Positions 1 to 9,565 of a DNA stretch of 39,680 nt are shown piece by piece. Source of the DNA: Gammaproteobacteria bacterium (GTDB lineage Bacteria > Pseudomonadota > Gammaproteobacteria > GCA-001735895). The position numbers were made by a program, and so were the translations under genes. The stretch spans positions 1 to 39,680 of the forward strand of contig JAUVCH010000022.1 in assembly GCA_030595795.1 (NCBI GenBank), given 5' to 3'. The notes beneath the pieces were generated by a model. It did not search any database. It was given only the letters and a program-made list of their open reading frames with translations, and was not told where the DNA came from. Numbering within the stretch: position 1 is the first letter of the stretch; the number at the start of each line of letters is the position of its first letter.

Positions 1-247
1 CGGGAACGAGAGCGAAAAGTTCTATTTTGAAACCGCTGGGCATTTTGATGTTTTCGAGTACTTTTCGAAGGTTGTCGGCGTATTTGCCACCTTGCGGTAC
101 GCTTTTCATCGGCCCAGTGTCTGTGCGTTGAAAGGCGCCTAGTTTTTTTAGATTACCTGCATCACTTGTTGCTAATGCAGTCGTAGTTGATAATGACAGT
201 GCCCCCACCATTCCTATAGTGGTAAAAAATAAACTATATTTATTCAT
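1..247 (-). CDS. PQQ-dependent sugar (sorbosone-type) dehydrogenase, 5' part only
   Basis: The gene runs off the left edge; about 82 N-terminal residues are visible. It starts at the ATG at 247 behind a strong GGAGGATAAGG ribosome site. Residues 1 to about 26 form a signal peptide (hydrophobic core, then TTTALA before the mature part), so the enzyme is periplasmic. The segment MPSGFKIELFALVP resembles the first beta-propeller strand of the glucose/sorbosone dehydrogenase family, which oxidises sugars or aldoses with bound PQQ. The gene diverges from a TonB receptor resembling the PQQ importer PqqU, which agrees with a PQQ enzyme. The catalytic domain is not visible, so the substrate and even the family rest on a short stretch; a related beta-propeller protein without PQQ is possible. 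Confidence 0.5.
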   Translation of the reverse strand, partial: MNKYSLFFTTIGMVGALSLSTTTALATSDAGNLKKLGAFQRTDTGPMKSVPQGGKYADNLRKVLENIKMPSGFKIELFALVP

Positions 248-446
248 CCTTATCCTCCGATATATATTGTTTGGGGGGAGAACATTACACCAAAATGCTC
301 TATAAAGGGAAATACTAGACTGTCAATCGAGCAAAATATACATTTTGCGGTCAGTCGTTATCTCGTGCTTTAATAAAAAGAAAAACTGATTCTCACCCGA
401 ATTAACTAAAAACCATCAAACTTTAAATTTGAGGATCTATTAATAT
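248..446. promoter_or_regulatory. Divergent promoter region between dehydrogenase and TonB receptor
   Basis: This 199-base AT-rich gap must hold the promoters of both divergent genes. The receptor has a GAGGA ribosome site about 13 bases before its ATG at 447; the dehydrogenase has GGAGG. I see no convincing Fur box or other named operator. A shared operator controlling both genes is an inference from the layout only. Confidence 0.4.
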
Positions 447-2477
447 ATGAAAGCGCTAGTAATTACAGTAGTGGCGATTTGCGTCATTTCAACGCCAGCT
501 ATGGCTCAGGACTCAAGCCTCGATCCCATTATTGTCAATGCCACCAGAGTAGATAAAAGTTCAAATGAAATACCCGCAGCAATTAGCATTATAGGGCAGG
601 ATGAAATTCAACTCGGTACTGAACAACTAGGTCTGGATGAATCTATGGGTCGAGTGCCTGGTTTGTTCATGCTCAACCGCTACAATTTCGCCCAGGATTT
701 ACGCGCCTCCATTCGAGGGTTTGGTGCGCGATCAAGTTTTGGTATCCGCGGGATTAAAATTATTGTCGATGGAATCCCCGAGACTTTGCCGGATGGACAG
801 GGATCGGTGGACGGGATCGATATAGGCTCGGCCAGGCAAATTACCGTCATCCGAGGCCCTGCCTCTTCGTTGTATGGTAATGCTTCTGGCGGTGCGATTT
901 TAATCGAGTCAGAGCAGGGAACGGCAATTCCTTTTGCCGAAACCCGCGCTACAGTAGGCGATTTTGGTTTGAGTAAGCTACAGTTAAAAACAGGTGGGGA
1001 GTCTGACAATCTCAACTACCTGGTGAACCTGTCGGAGACCTCTACTGATGGGTATCGGGATCATAGTGAATTTGAGAACACACAGTTTAATGGGCGTTTC
1101 GAATATACGATGTCAAATACGTCTAGCCTTTTGACCACGATACATCACACAGATCAGCCACTTGCTAATGATGCAGGCGGTTTAACATCTGAAGAAGTGG
1201 CAATAGACCGCGCCCAAGCCAGGGCGAGAAATGTCGACTATGATGCTGGAGAATCATTACGGCAGACGCGTATCGGTCTCTTATATAAAACCAGTTTTGG
1301 TGAAGGTAGAGACTTTGAAGCCAGGGTTTACAATACGGATAGAGACTTTGAAAATAAGCTTCCGTTTGAATCCGGTGGTTCAGTCTCACTGGATCGTAGT
1401 TTTAATGGTGGCGGCGTTAAATATGTCATTAACAGTGATATCGGTGACAAACCAAATCGATTATTAATCGGCTTAGATTATGATCGTCAGGATGATGATC
1501 GTCGCCGTTTTGATAATTTGTCCGGTGTTATCGGTGCCCAAGCTCTCGGCCAAAACGAATTGGTGACGTCGCTCGGAACCTATTTACAGAATGAAACTAA
1601 ACTGACTGATGCCACCGAACTGACTGCCGGCCTGCGTTACGATCAGGTAAAGTTTGATGTGACCGATGAGTTTTTCTCCGACGGCGATGATTCCGGCGTA
1701 GTAGACCTCGAGCAGCTTAGCCCGATGGTCGGTATAAGTTTTAAACAAAGCCGTAACACGCATTTGTATGCAACAATTTCTACCGCATTCGAAACCCCAA
1801 CTACCACTGAGTTCGCTAACCCGACCGGTGGTGGATTTAATCAGGCGTTAGAGCCTCAGGAATCGACTAATTACGAGGTTGGTATTAAAACGGTAGCCGA
1901 TAGCTATCGATTCGAAGCGGCATTATTCCACATTGAGGTCGAAAATGAGTTGATTCCATTCGAACTGAGTGAGCGAACCTTTTACGAAAATGCGGGCTCG
2001 TCGAGTCGCGATGGCATAGAGCTTTCGTATACCCGGCAACTGGTCGAGCAAGTCAATTTTTCGCTGGCCTATACCTATTCCGATTTTGTATTTGATCGCT
2101 TTACCGACGATAACGGTAATGTATTTGATGGTAAGCAATTACCCGGTATTCCTCAGGATCTACTAAACCTCAGTTTTTCCTGGTTCGGCAATAATGGGCT
2201 TTATGCCAGTTGGGATACCACTTATACCGGCGATTTATATGCCGATAATGCGAATGATACCAATGTGGTCTCCAGTAGCGTTAGCGATATTCGTTTCGGG
2301 CATAACGGATTTTATGGCGACTGGGAACTCGCATCTTTTTTCGGTGTGAACAATGTTTTCGATGAGGAATATAACAATAACATCCGGATCAATGCCTTTG
2401 GCGATCGCTATTATGAACCAGCACCCGAACAAAATGCCTATATCGGTATTAGCTTACGTCGGCGGTTTAAAGGTTAA
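447..2477 (+). CDS. TonB-dependent outer-membrane receptor, YncD/PqqU-like
   Basis: This 676-residue protein is an outer-membrane active transporter driven by TonB. It has a signal peptide (cleavage after PAMA, residue ~20), a TonB-box-like segment DPIIVNAT, a plug domain (about residues 40-155) and a beta-barrel to the C terminus. The plug carries IRGFGARSSFGIRG, VDGIPETLPDGQG and IRGPASSLYGNASGGAI. From memory, the DGIP-x(2)-PDGQG and GP-x(2)-SLYGN-x-SGG patterns closely match E. coli YncD, now called PqqU, which imports PQQ. The divergent PQQ-type dehydrogenase supports PQQ as the substrate, but siderophore uptake remains the default alternative for such receptors. No ExbB/ExbD/TonB genes are nearby. 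The start has a GAGGA ribosome site. Confidence 0.85.
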   Translation: MKALVITVVAICVISTPAMAQDSSLDPIIVNATRVDKSSNEIPAAISIIGQDEIQLGTEQLGLDESMGRVPGLFMLNRYNFAQDLRASIRGFGARSSFGIRGIKIIVDGIPETLPDGQGSVDGIDIGSARQITVIRGPASSLYGNASGGAILIESEQGTAIPFAETRATVGDFGLSKLQLKTGGESDNLNYLVNLSETSTDGYRDHSEFENTQFNGRFEYTMSNTSSLLTTIHHTDQPLANDAGGLTSEEVAIDRAQARARNVDYDAGESLRQTRIGLLYKTSFGEGRDFEARVYNTDRDFENKLPFESGGSVSLDRSFNGGGVKYVINSDIGDKPNRLLIGLDYDRQDDDRRRFDNLSGVIGAQALGQNELVTSLGTYLQNETKLTDATELTAGLRYDQVKFDVTDEFFSDGDDSGVVDLEQLSPMVGISFKQSRNTHLYATISTAFETPTTTEFANPTGGGFNQALEPQESTNYEVGIKTVADSYRFEAALFHIEVENELIPFELSERTFYENAGSSSRDGIELSYTRQLVEQVNFSLAYTYSDFVFDRFTDDNGNVFDGKQLPGIPQDLLNLSFSWFGNNGLYASWDTTYTGDLYADNANDTNVVSSSVSDIRFGHNGFYGDWELASFFGVNNVFDEEYNNNIRINAFGDRYYEPAPEQNAYIGISLRRRFKG

Positions 2478-2577
2478 ATCGATAGTTTATAAATAAGGTT
2501 TTATACGAAATAAGTCCTATTGTAATTCATAGCATCTTGCTGAAAAATACCCAGTCCTATAATCATTAGAGAATAAT

Positions 2578-3120
2578 ATGTCAATTCGCTTTATTACAGC
2601 AGTTGCAATACTGAGTTTCACTGCGACTTTTAATACTTACGCGGCAAATCATGGCAACGGTATCGAATACACGTTTGGCGAAGTTCGCTTTGTTGATGTC
2701 GATGGTGGTGATGGTATAGAGATAGGCGGCTCCTTCCGTTTCGATAAACAGTTTTATGGTATCGCCAGTTTTCAGGATTTAGATGGCGGCGGAGTTAGTG
2801 TTGAGTTATTCGAATTTGGTGGCGGTTTTATTTATCCAGTTAACAATATCGATTTCGTTGCGGAGGCATCGCTCATAAGTGCCGATGCCCCTGGGAATTC
2901 GGATACCGGCTTCGCTCTGACAGGTGGTTTGCGTAGCTATGTAACCCCGGTGCTGGAAGGTCGAGTTAATGTCAGGCATGAAGATATTTTTGATGTTTCT
3001 GATACATTCATCGAGCTTGGCGGGGATTACTTCCTGACTACGGCTCTCTCTATCGGTGTTACTCTGGAGTTGGCGAGCGAAGCAGATCGACTCACATTTG
3101 GCGGTCGTTTCTATTTTTGA
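2578..3120 (+). CDS. Small outer-membrane beta-barrel protein
   Basis: A 180-residue exported protein of unknown specific role. It has a signal peptide (residues 1 to ~22, ending TYAA), then alternating glycine-rich amphipathic strands (for example EFGGGFIYPV, GFALTGGLRSYV, FIELGGDYFL), and ends in FGGRFYF, the terminal aromatic typical of BAM-inserted barrels. The length suits an eight-stranded OmpA/OmpX-like or 'outer membrane protein beta-barrel' fold. It lies 100 bases after the TonB receptor on the same strand, so it may be cotranscribed. It converges with DUF1841 across only 11 bases. The barrel assignment is well supported; the function is not known. Confidence 0.75.
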   Translation: MSIRFITAVAILSFTATFNTYAANHGNGIEYTFGEVRFVDVDGGDGIEIGGSFRFDKQFYGIASFQDLDGGGVSVELFEFGGGFIYPVNNIDFVAEASLISADAPGNSDTGFALTGGLRSYVTPVLEGRVNVRHEDIFDVSDTFIELGGDYFLTTALSIGVTLELASEADRLTFGGRFYF

Positions 3121-3131
3121 GACTCGGGTTC

Positions 3132-3548
3132 TTAGAGCGCTTTAAGATTGCTCATATAAACCGATTCATCAAACGGAAGATTGTCCTTTTGTGAGCGCCA
3201 TAGCGCTTCGGCGAGGCAACTCATCATCATATGCTCGGCGTCGTGTATGCCGTGTTTTCCTGCCAGCATTTGGTAAATATCTTTGAAGCCGATTGGGCGA
3301 TCGGTGCTGGCCTGCTCGCGTAGTCCGATGTGCATACCCATGTGCAGGAAAGGGTTGGTGTTACCGTCTTCGGGTGCATAATCTTTTTCGAGAGCATCTT
3401 CACCTGTTTCTAGCAAGGCGTGATACTCAGGATGCAACTGGATGACATCAGCAATAATCGCTTCCATCGGTTCCAGTAACTTCTGGTTTTGCATTTTTTG
3501 CCAGGCGTCGAGGTAGACCTGGCGGATTTCTTCGCGTGATTGAAACAT
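3132..3548 (-). CDS. DUF1841 family protein
   Basis: A 138-residue soluble protein matching the DUF1841 family of gammaproteobacteria, whose function is unknown. Recognisable parts are the N-terminal FQSREEIRQVYLDAWQK, the central NPFLHMGMHIGLREQ and the histidine-rich IHDAEHMMMSCLAEALW near the C terminus; the His/Glu pattern could bind a metal, but that is inference. It is the last gene of the leftward rnf-nth unit, starting 6 bases after the nth stop, so it is very likely cotranscribed. The family often lies next to nth. Confidence 0.85.
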   Translation of the reverse strand: MFQSREEIRQVYLDAWQKMQNQKLLEPMEAIIADVIQLHPEYHALLETGEDALEKDYAPEDGNTNPFLHMGMHIGLREQASTDRPIGFKDIYQMLAGKHGIHDAEHMMMSCLAEALWRSQKDNLPFDESVYMSNLKAL

Positions 3549-3554
3549 AGCGGC

Positions 3555-4190
3555 CTAGTCTTCCGTTTTCTTTTTAAAGTCGCAGAGGTCTTCGATGATA
3601 CAGCTACCGCAGCGTGGTTTACGGGCGATACAGGTATATCGGCCATGCAGGATTAGCCAGTGATGTGCATCGACTTTGAATTCGTCCTCGACTATCTTCA
3701 GTAGTTTTTTCTCCACCGCGAGTACGTCTTTTCCGGGTGCGATGCCGGTGCGGTTGGAAACCCGAAAGATATGGGTGTCGACTGCGATGGTCGGGTGGCC
3801 GAATGCTGTATTCAGAATCACATTGGCAGTTTTTCGCCCGACACCGGGCAGGGCTTCGAGTGCGGCGCGGTCTTCGGGTACTACCGAGCCATGTTGTGCG
3901 ATTAGAATCTGGCAGGTTGCAATCGTGTTTTTAGCCTTGGTGTTAAACAGGCCGATAGTCTTGATATATTGCTTTAGGCCCTCTTCGCCTAGCGCCAGAA
4001 TAGTTTCGGGGGTATTAGCCACCGGGTAAAGTTTTGCGGTTGCCTTATTGACGCTGACGTCGGTCGCCTGCGCCGAGAGTAATACCGAAATCAATAATTC
4101 AAATGTCGACTGATATTTGAGTTCGGTATCAGGCTTTAGATTGTTTTCACGAAAGCGGGTGAATATTTCGTGACGCTTAGCTTTGTTCAT
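3555..4190 (-). CDS. nth: Endonuclease III (DNA glycosylase/AP lyase)
   Basis: Base-excision repair enzyme that removes oxidised pyrimidines and cleaves the abasic site. At 211 residues it has the usual family length. The helix-hairpin-helix [13 protein letters not shown] carries the catalytic lysine, and the following [11 protein letters not shown] carries the catalytic aspartate. The C-terminal [4Fe-4S] site is intact as Cys-x6-Cys-x2-Cys-x5-Cys ([17 protein letters not shown]). The start overlaps the rnfE stop by 4 bases, so it belongs to the rnf operon, as in E. coli rsxABCDGE-nth. Confidence 0.97.
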   Translation of the reverse strand: MNKAKRHEIFTRFRENNLKPDTELKYQSTFELLISVLLSAQATDVSVNKATAKLYPVANTPETILALGEEGLKQYIKTIGLFNTKAKNTIATCQILIAQHGSVVPEDRAALEALPGVGRKTANVILNTAFGHPTIAVDTHIFRVSNRTGIAPGKDVLAVEKKLLKIVEDEFKVDAHHWLILHGRYTCIARKPRCGSCIIEDLCDFKKKTED

Positions 4191-4861
4191 GTGGCTTCTG
4201 GCAGACTATCGCTGGCCACAGAAGCTACGACCTTACGTTCCTCGATCAGGTTTTTGATGACGATGAGTATTGCCAATCCAAAGAATGCCCCGGGTGGTAA
4301 TACCGCCAGCAGAAAGCCACCATAGTCGGCATTGAGGACGATGGTTAACGCACTGGCGGCTTCGCCAAACATGAGGTTGGCGTTGGCGAATAAAGTGCCG
4401 AAGCCGATGATTTCACGCATGCCGCCTAGTACCGCCAGGACTATCAGAAAACCCAGGCCCATCATAAAACCATCGAGGGCTGAAGCGCCAACCGGGTTTT
4501 TCGAAGCAAACCCCTCGGCTCTGCCGATGATCGCGCAGTTGGTGACGATGAGCGGAATGAAGATACCGAGCACCAGGTAAAGATCGTAGAAAAAGGCTTT
4601 CATCGCCAGTTCAATAATTGTGACCACGCAGGCGATGATTAGTACGAAAACCGGGAGTCGCACTTCGCTGCGTACGAAGCCGCGTATCAGCGATACCAGC
4701 GTATTTGATACTATCAATGTCACCATAGTAGCAAGTCCGAGTCCGACGCCATTTACAACCGTGCTGGTGACAGCGAGCAATGGGCACAGTCCGAGTAGTT
4801 GTACGAGCGCAACATTACTCGTCCATAAACCGCTTCCAGTGATTTCGCTATTCGTCGTCAT
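4187..4861 (-). CDS. rnfE: Ion-translocating ferredoxin:NAD oxidoreductase subunit RnfE
   Basis: Integral membrane subunit of the Rnf (Rsx) complex, paralogous to RnfA; together the two form the membrane core that holds an iron-sulfur site between them. The protein has about six membrane segments and the family motifs [12 protein letters not shown] near the N terminus and [16 protein letters not shown] in the middle, each with a conserved cysteine. I chose the ATG at 4861 ([13 protein letters not shown]) over the upstream TTG because AAAGG lies at a suitable distance. It follows rnfG by 12 bases and overlaps nth by 4. Confidence 0.96.
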   Translation of the reverse strand: MTTNSEITGSGLWTSNVALVQLLGLCPLLAVTSTVVNGVGLGLATMVTLIVSNTLVSLIRGFVRSEVRLPVFVLIIACVVTIIELAMKAFFYDLYLVLGIFIPLIVTNCAIIGRAEGFASKNPVGASALDGFMMGLGFLIVLAVLGGMREIIGFGTLFANANLMFGEAASALTIVLNADYGGFLLAVLPPGAFFGLAILIVIKNLIEERKVVASVASDSLPEAT

Positions 4862-4873
4862 TATCAAAGGCCT

Positions 4874-5485
4874 TTAATCGAAAATTTTTGCCGCGTTTTG
4901 ATCATAGTATAAAAGTGTTTTTTTAACCGCCTGTACGATAGCTCGTGGTGTGATGGTAGCACCGGTTAGCTGATCGAACACACCGCCATCGCGTTTTACC
5001 GCCCATTTGGAGCGGCTTAGATTATCCAGCGACTTACCGTTAAAGCCTAAAATCCAGTCGCTTTTACGGACTTCGATACCATCGCCAAGACCGGGTGTCT
5101 CCTGATGCTTGACCGCGCGTACACCGGCCAAGCTACCATCCACATAAACACCGATCAACAAATGTATTTTACCGCTATAGCCGTTTGGCGCGATGCTATT
5201 GAAAATCGCTGCCACCGGCTTTCCATTGAGGCGCGCGCGATAGACTGTGCCAGGTTGCTGACTACCCAATAATGTCGAGGCCGGAACTTCTACAGTGTCG
5301 GTTGCTATGTCATTGTCGAGTGCCTCGGCGGGTAATAGCTGGTGAAGATTGCGTAATAATGCGCGGCGTTCGTTTTCGACGATTAGCTCTCGGGTTGTAT
5401 CTTCAGTAATTGCGACAAAACCGGTACCGAGCACCGCGAAGATCCACAAAAATAGTCCAGACAGAAGAATTTGTCGGCTATTCAT
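4874..5485 (-). CDS. rnfG: Rnf complex FMN-binding subunit RnfG
   Basis: Periplasmic subunit anchored by one N-terminal helix (ILLSGLFLWIFAVLGTGFVA). It carries covalent FMN: the flavinylation motif is seen as DQLTGATITPRAIV near the C terminus, where the threonine of TGAT is modified by an ApbE enzyme; no apbE gene is in the window. The FMN-binding core also shows VKHQETPGLGD. Longer upstream reading exists, but the start MNSRQILL at 5485 has AAGG just before it and aligns with the family. It overlaps the end of rnfD by 8 bases. Confidence 0.95.
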   Translation of the reverse strand: MNSRQILLSGLFLWIFAVLGTGFVAITEDTTRELIVENERRALLRNLHQLLPAEALDNDIATDTVEVPASTLLGSQQPGTVYRARLNGKPVAAIFNSIAPNGYSGKIHLLIGVYVDGSLAGVRAVKHQETPGLGDGIEVRKSDWILGFNGKSLDNLSRSKWAVKRDGGVFDQLTGATITPRAIVQAVKKTLLYYDQNAAKIFD

Positions 5486-6512
5486 CCTTATCCTGACTGC
5501 CGTAAATACGTGGCTGTGTGTAATAGTCGATAAAGGGTGCGCACATATTCGCCAGCAATACCGCGAAGGCGACACCATCGGGGTAGCCGCCCCAACTACG
5601 AATGATGTAGATCAGCATGCCGATCATCATGCCGTAGATTATTCGCCCCTTATTAGTGGTTGCGGCAGTCACTGGATCAGTCGCAATAAAAAAGGCGCCG
5701 ATGATGATACTGCCTGAAAACAGATGGAATAATGGCGAGGCCCTCGTACCGGGGTCACTGATATATTCACCGATCGCAAATATCAAAAGTCCGACGAGTA
5801 CGGCAACGGGTATGTGCCAGTTGATGGTGCGCGAGATTAATAACCAGGCACCACCGATTAACCAGCCTCCAGCTATCCATTCCCAACCGACCCCACCGAG
5901 TGTGCCAAAAACTGGGGATTGGAAAATTTCACTAGCCGCGAGGTCTTGCGTAAGGCCGGTTTTATATTGATCCAGAGGCGTGGCCGAACTCAGCGCATCC
6001 CATTGTTGAATGTCTGCAAAGCCGAAACTGTAGGCGAGTGAATCGAGCAAACTCAAACTGTCACCACTAATGACTTCGGGCAGATACCAGGTCGTCATTT
6101 CCTTTGGGAATGAAATCAGCAGGACGACATAACCCACCATCGCCGGATTGAATGGATTAAAACCGAGGCCGCCGTATAAATGTTTACCGGCGATCATGGT
6201 GAAGCCGATGCCGATTAGCACCAGCCACCAGGGTGAGTTCATCGGCAGGCACAGCGCGAAAAGCCAGGCGGCGACTACTGCACTAAAATCGGTGAGATGA
6301 GGTCTAATCGGTTTATCGCGCAGCTTGAGCGCGATGGCTTCAAATATCAAAGCAAACGCGATTGCCAGTATGATGTTAACCATTACGCCGTAGCCGAAGA
6401 ACCAGATGTAAGCCAGTGTCCCGGGAATAAGCCCGATGATGACGTTAATCATCAACTGCCGCAGCGACTTGCTCGGGCTGACATAGGGTGAAGAAACCAT
6501 TACCGAAGTCAT
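5478..6512 (-). CDS. rnfD: Rnf complex FMN-binding membrane subunit RnfD
   Basis: A 344-residue membrane subunit of Rnf, homologous to NqrB. It has about eight to ten hydrophobic segments and the family motifs GGLGFNPFNPAMVGYV and FIATDPVTAATTNKGRIIYG. The second contains the threonine that takes covalent FMN (usually in an SAT/SGAT-like context; here TAATT). It overlaps rnfC by 4 bases and rnfG by 8, so translation is likely coupled. No unusual residues were seen. Confidence 0.96.
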   Translation of the reverse strand: MTSVMVSSPYVSPSKSLRQLMINVIIGLIPGTLAYIWFFGYGVMVNIILAIAFALIFEAIALKLRDKPIRPHLTDFSAVVAAWLFALCLPMNSPWWLVLIGIGFTMIAGKHLYGGLGFNPFNPAMVGYVVLLISFPKEMTTWYLPEVISGDSLSLLDSLAYSFGFADIQQWDALSSATPLDQYKTGLTQDLAASEIFQSPVFGTLGGVGWEWIAGGWLIGGAWLLISRTINWHIPVAVLVGLLIFAIGEYISDPGTRASPLFHLFSGSIIIGAFFIATDPVTAATTNKGRIIYGMMIGMLIYIIRSWGGYPDGVAFAVLLANMCAPFIDYYTQPRIYGSQDKDE

Positions 6513-8167
6513 TCGCGTTGCTCCCGAGCCGCTCGACGCCTGGCGTCGGCTTCTTCGATTTTCTCTAGTTGTGCTGGCGTCAAATTAGTCGTGTTTTTCG
6601 GTTCGGCAGCTTGTGACTGCTTTTTTGCCTTGACGCGTTCAAGCGCCGCCTGCACGGGATCGACTTCGGTTTTTGTATCCGGGTTTTTTGGATTCTTCTT
6701 TTGCAGGGCTTCGCGCTTAATTCGACGACGTTCTTCGTCCTGTTGTTTCTTCAGTAGCAGACGTTGTTCACGAAACTCGAATCTCAGCCTGGCGCGGTCA
6801 GACCGGAAAAGCGCTTGTCGGCTGGCACGGACTTCACTTTTCGCAGCACGATAATACTGTACCAGTGGGATCTGACTAGGGCATACAGCCGCGCAGCAAC
6901 CGCATTCGATACAGTCGAATAAATGGTATTCCTCGCTACGTTCGTAGTTCTTTGCGCGCGCCTCCCAGTACATTTGTTGCGGTAGTAATTGTGCTGGGCA
7001 AACATCTGCGCATTTGCCACAACGAATGCATTCGTCGTGATAACCAGGGGTAAAGGGGATAGTTTCCTGTAGCATGACCAGAATATTATTGGTCGCTTTC
7101 ACCACGGGCACGTGATCACTGGGGAGAGAAAAACCCATCATCGGTCCCCCCATAACCAGATGTTGCGATTCGGACTGATTTCTTTTGTAGCCACCAGCCA
7201 GATTGATGAGATGACTAATCGGTGTTCCAAGTCGTACCTCCCAGTTGCCGGGTTGTTGGATACCATCTCCCGATATTGTCACAATTCGTGAGATCAATGG
7301 TTGACTCTGTTCAAGCGTCTGCGTGATCGCGACACAGGTACCGACGTTCTGACAAAACAGGCCGATGTCGAAGGCCAGTTTTCCCGCAGGTACTTCTTTA
7401 CCGGTCAATATTTTAATCAGTTGCTTCTCACCACCAGACGGATAAATGGTCGGAATCGTGATGACTTCGGTTTTTGCCACTGCGCTTTCTATAACCGCCG
7501 CCTGCATCAATTTTATGGCTACCGGTTTATTGTCTTCGATACCGATTAAAGTGTTTTCGGGTTTGAGGATACGCTGCAGGTAACCAATCCCGGAAACTAC
7601 CTCGGACGCGTAGTTTTGCATCAGGGTATCGTCACAGGTTATGTAGGGCTCGCATTCGGCACCATTGATGATCAGGGTTTTTATGCCGAGGTTATCACCA
7701 CGAGAGATTTTGGCCGCTGCCGGGAACACCGCACCACCGAGACCGACAATGCCTGCACGATGGATTTTGTCGATTAATTCTGAGGCCGATAAGTCCTCTA
7801 TCTTTTTAGATTGCGATTGAGATTGAGATTCAATCGACTCGTCTTTACCGTCAACATCGATCACGATACAAACATCGCATTGTCCCGAAGGGTGCGGTAT
7901 TGGCTGTGCGCTTATCCCGCTAACAACGCCTGAACTCGAGGCGTGTATCGGTGCACTGATCAAAGACGAGCTGTCGGCGATTACCTGGCCGCGTAAAACG
8001 CGATCGCCGATAGTGACCAAAGGTTTATTGCTATCGCCGATATGCTGTTTCAGTGGCAGGGTGAGCTGCGCAGGCAAGGTCGCCTGCTGCAGGCCAGGGG
8101 CCAGCGATTCGGCCTTATGATCCTCGGTATGCATGCCGCCATGAAATTCGTGCAGCTTAATGCTCAT
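6509..8167 (-). CDS. rnfC: Rnf complex iron-sulfur subunit RnfC
   Basis: A 552-residue peripheral subunit, homologous to the NADH-binding 51-kDa subunit of complex I, which exchanges electrons with NAD(H). An N-terminal lipoyl-like region (GGMHTEDHK) is followed by the nucleotide/FMN fold ([12 protein letters not shown]; the family usually has GGAGFPT) and two [4Fe-4S] motifs, [12 protein letters not shown] and [12 protein letters not shown]. The C-terminal ~110 residues are highly charged, but the tail is much shorter than the repeat-rich one of E. coli RsxC. A serine/glutamine microrepeat (SQSQSQS) lies near residue 117. It overlaps rnfB by 11 bases. Confidence 0.96.
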   Translation of the reverse strand: MSIKLHEFHGGMHTEDHKAESLAPGLQQATLPAQLTLPLKQHIGDSNKPLVTIGDRVLRGQVIADSSSLISAPIHASSSGVVSGISAQPIPHPSGQCDVCIVIDVDGKDESIESQSQSQSKKIEDLSASELIDKIHRAGIVGLGGAVFPAAAKISRGDNLGIKTLIINGAECEPYITCDDTLMQNYASEVVSGIGYLQRILKPENTLIGIEDNKPVAIKLMQAAVIESAVAKTEVITIPTIYPSGGEKQLIKILTGKEVPAGKLAFDIGLFCQNVGTCVAITQTLEQSQPLISRIVTISGDGIQQPGNWEVRLGTPISHLINLAGGYKRNQSESQHLVMGGPMMGFSLPSDHVPVVKATNNILVMLQETIPFTPGYHDECIRCGKCADVCPAQLLPQQMYWEARAKNYERSEEYHLFDCIECGCCAAVCPSQIPLVQYYRAAKSEVRASRQALFRSDRARLRFEFREQRLLLKKQQDEERRRIKREALQKKNPKNPDTKTEVDPVQAALERVKAKKQSQAAEPKNTTNLTPAQLEKIEEADARRRAAREQRE

Positions 8168-8717
8168 GCACTATCTCTTTCGATAGTACGGGCGCAGGCC
8201 ACTTCCAGTCATCGATGGTTTGTTTTATTGGCACCATGTCTATGCAATCGACCGGGCAGGGCGGCAGGCAGAGTTCGCAACCGGTACATTCATCGGCGAT
8301 TATCGTGTGCATGTGCTTGGCTGAACCCAAAATAGCGTCGACAGGGCAGGCCTGAATACACAGGGTGCAGCCGATGCAGGTTGCTTCGTCGATAATAGCA
8401 ACCAGAGGGATATCGTGATGCTCTCCGTGCTCGTCGTTGGGTTCGAGCACTTCGACATCAAGCAGGTCAGCAAGCGCGACAATCGTCGCCTGACCGCCAG
8501 GCGGACATTGATTAATCGGTGCTTCACCGTTGGCGATGGCTTCGGCATAGGGTCGGCAACCGGGGTAGGTGCACTGCCCACATTGAGTCTGGGGTAACAG
8601 GGCATCGATTTGATCGATAATTGGATTACCCTCAACCTTAAATCGGATCGCGGCATAACCGAGGATCAGACCGAATAATCCGGCCATCAGGCTAATGGTA
8701 AGAATTGCGACAATCAT
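8157..8717 (-). CDS. rnfB: Rnf complex ferredoxin-like subunit RnfB
   Basis: A 186-residue electron-entry subunit. One N-terminal membrane helix (residues ~4-24) is followed by a four-cysteine Fe-S domain ([16 protein letters not shown], then a further Cys in NQCPPGGQA) and two ferredoxin-type [4Fe-4S] motifs, [12 protein letters not shown] and [12 protein letters not shown]. It passes electrons from reduced ferredoxin into the Rnf core. It lies 10 bases after rnfA and overlaps rnfC by 11 bases. Confidence 0.97.
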   Translation of the reverse strand: MIVAILTISLMAGLFGLILGYAAIRFKVEGNPIIDQIDALLPQTQCGQCTYPGCRPYAEAIANGEAPINQCPPGGQATIVALADLLDVEVLEPNDEHGEHHDIPLVAIIDEATCIGCTLCIQACPVDAILGSAKHMHTIIADECTGCELCLPPCPVDCIDMVPIKQTIDDWKWPAPVLSKEIVHEH

Positions 8718-8727
8718 TAGTGGTCTA

Positions 8728-9309
8728 TCAAACCTTGACCAGTCCGGTAAGACCCATGAATGCCAGCGACATCAATCCGGCCGTTACCAGGCCGATTGCC
8801 GAACCCTGAAATGGTTTGGGTACATCCGCGACATTCACTCGTTCGCGTAGCGCAGCAAATAGAATCAGCACCAGTGAAAAGCCCAGGGCTGCGCCGAATC
8901 CGTAAATGACCGACTGTAAAAAGTTGTTTTGATCCTGCACGTTAATCAGTGCGACACCGAGCACGGCGCAGTTAGTGGTGATCAATGGCAGGAAAATACC
9001 CAGCACGTTATAAAGCAAAGGGCTGGTTTTGTGCACCACCAGTTCGGTTAAATTGACGACCGCAGCGATGGCGATTATGAAGGCGATGGTGCGCAAAAAT
9101 TCAAGCCCAAGCGGTGCCAGAATCCAGCTGTTGATGATATAGCTCAAAATCGCCGACAGGGTAAGAACAAAAGTAGTTGCAGCACTCATACCGATGGCAG
9201 TTTCGACTTTACGCGAGACTCCCATAAACGGGCACAGGCCGAGGAATTTCACCAACACGATATTGTTGACAAATACAGTGCCGATAAAGAGGAGTATATA
9301 TTCTGACAT
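8728..9309 (-). CDS. rnfA: Rnf complex membrane subunit RnfA
   Basis: A 193-residue, six-helix membrane subunit and the first gene of the leftward rnfABCDGE-nth operon. Family motifs are [18 protein letters not shown] and [16 protein letters not shown], each with a cysteine thought to ligate the iron-sulfur site shared with RnfE. I prefer the start [10 protein letters not shown] at 9309 because it matches the E. coli RsxA N terminus (MTDYLLLFIG); an ATG three codons upstream is also possible. The operon promoter should lie in 9310-9565. Confidence 0.96.
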   Translation of the reverse strand: MSEYILLFIGTVFVNNIVLVKFLGLCPFMGVSRKVETAIGMSAATTFVLTLSAILSYIINSWILAPLGLEFLRTIAFIIAIAAVVNLTELVVHKTSPLLYNVLGIFLPLITTNCAVLGVALINVQDQNNFLQSVIYGFGAALGFSLVLILFAALRERVNVADVPKPFQGSAIGLVTAGLMSLAFMGLTGLVKV

Positions 9310-9565
9310 GAGCGGCATTATAAGTGCTTGCCGAAATGAAAAGTACTGATTTTATAAGGGGTTAATATTAAAGTTTGAAATGTAGTCTGATGAAACCTGA
9401 TAAGGTTTTAGCCGTATCCTCGGAAATGCTAAGAGGTTAGAGCTGTAGGTTGAATGACTTATGACAAGCTGGCTTTATACGATTGTTGTGCGGGGATTGA
9501 AGGGAAGATACTTTAGATGAGATTGTGATTAATCTGGCCGAGCGGAATATTGGCGTCAAGACCCG
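9310..9565. other. Intergenic region upstream of rnfA
   Basis: 256 bases with no supportable gene on either strand. It must contain the promoter of the rnf operon (leftward) and the 3' end of the upstream surface-antigen transcript. A weak hairpin AAACC-TGATAA-GGTTT lies near 9390-9405. I see no FNR-like box here, unlike in the next intergenic region. Confidence 0.4.

Noticed and set aside
5486..5578. N-terminal extension of RnfG by 31 residues
   Set aside because: The extension lies inside rnfD and has no signal-anchor character; the start at 5485 has AAGG and matches the family.
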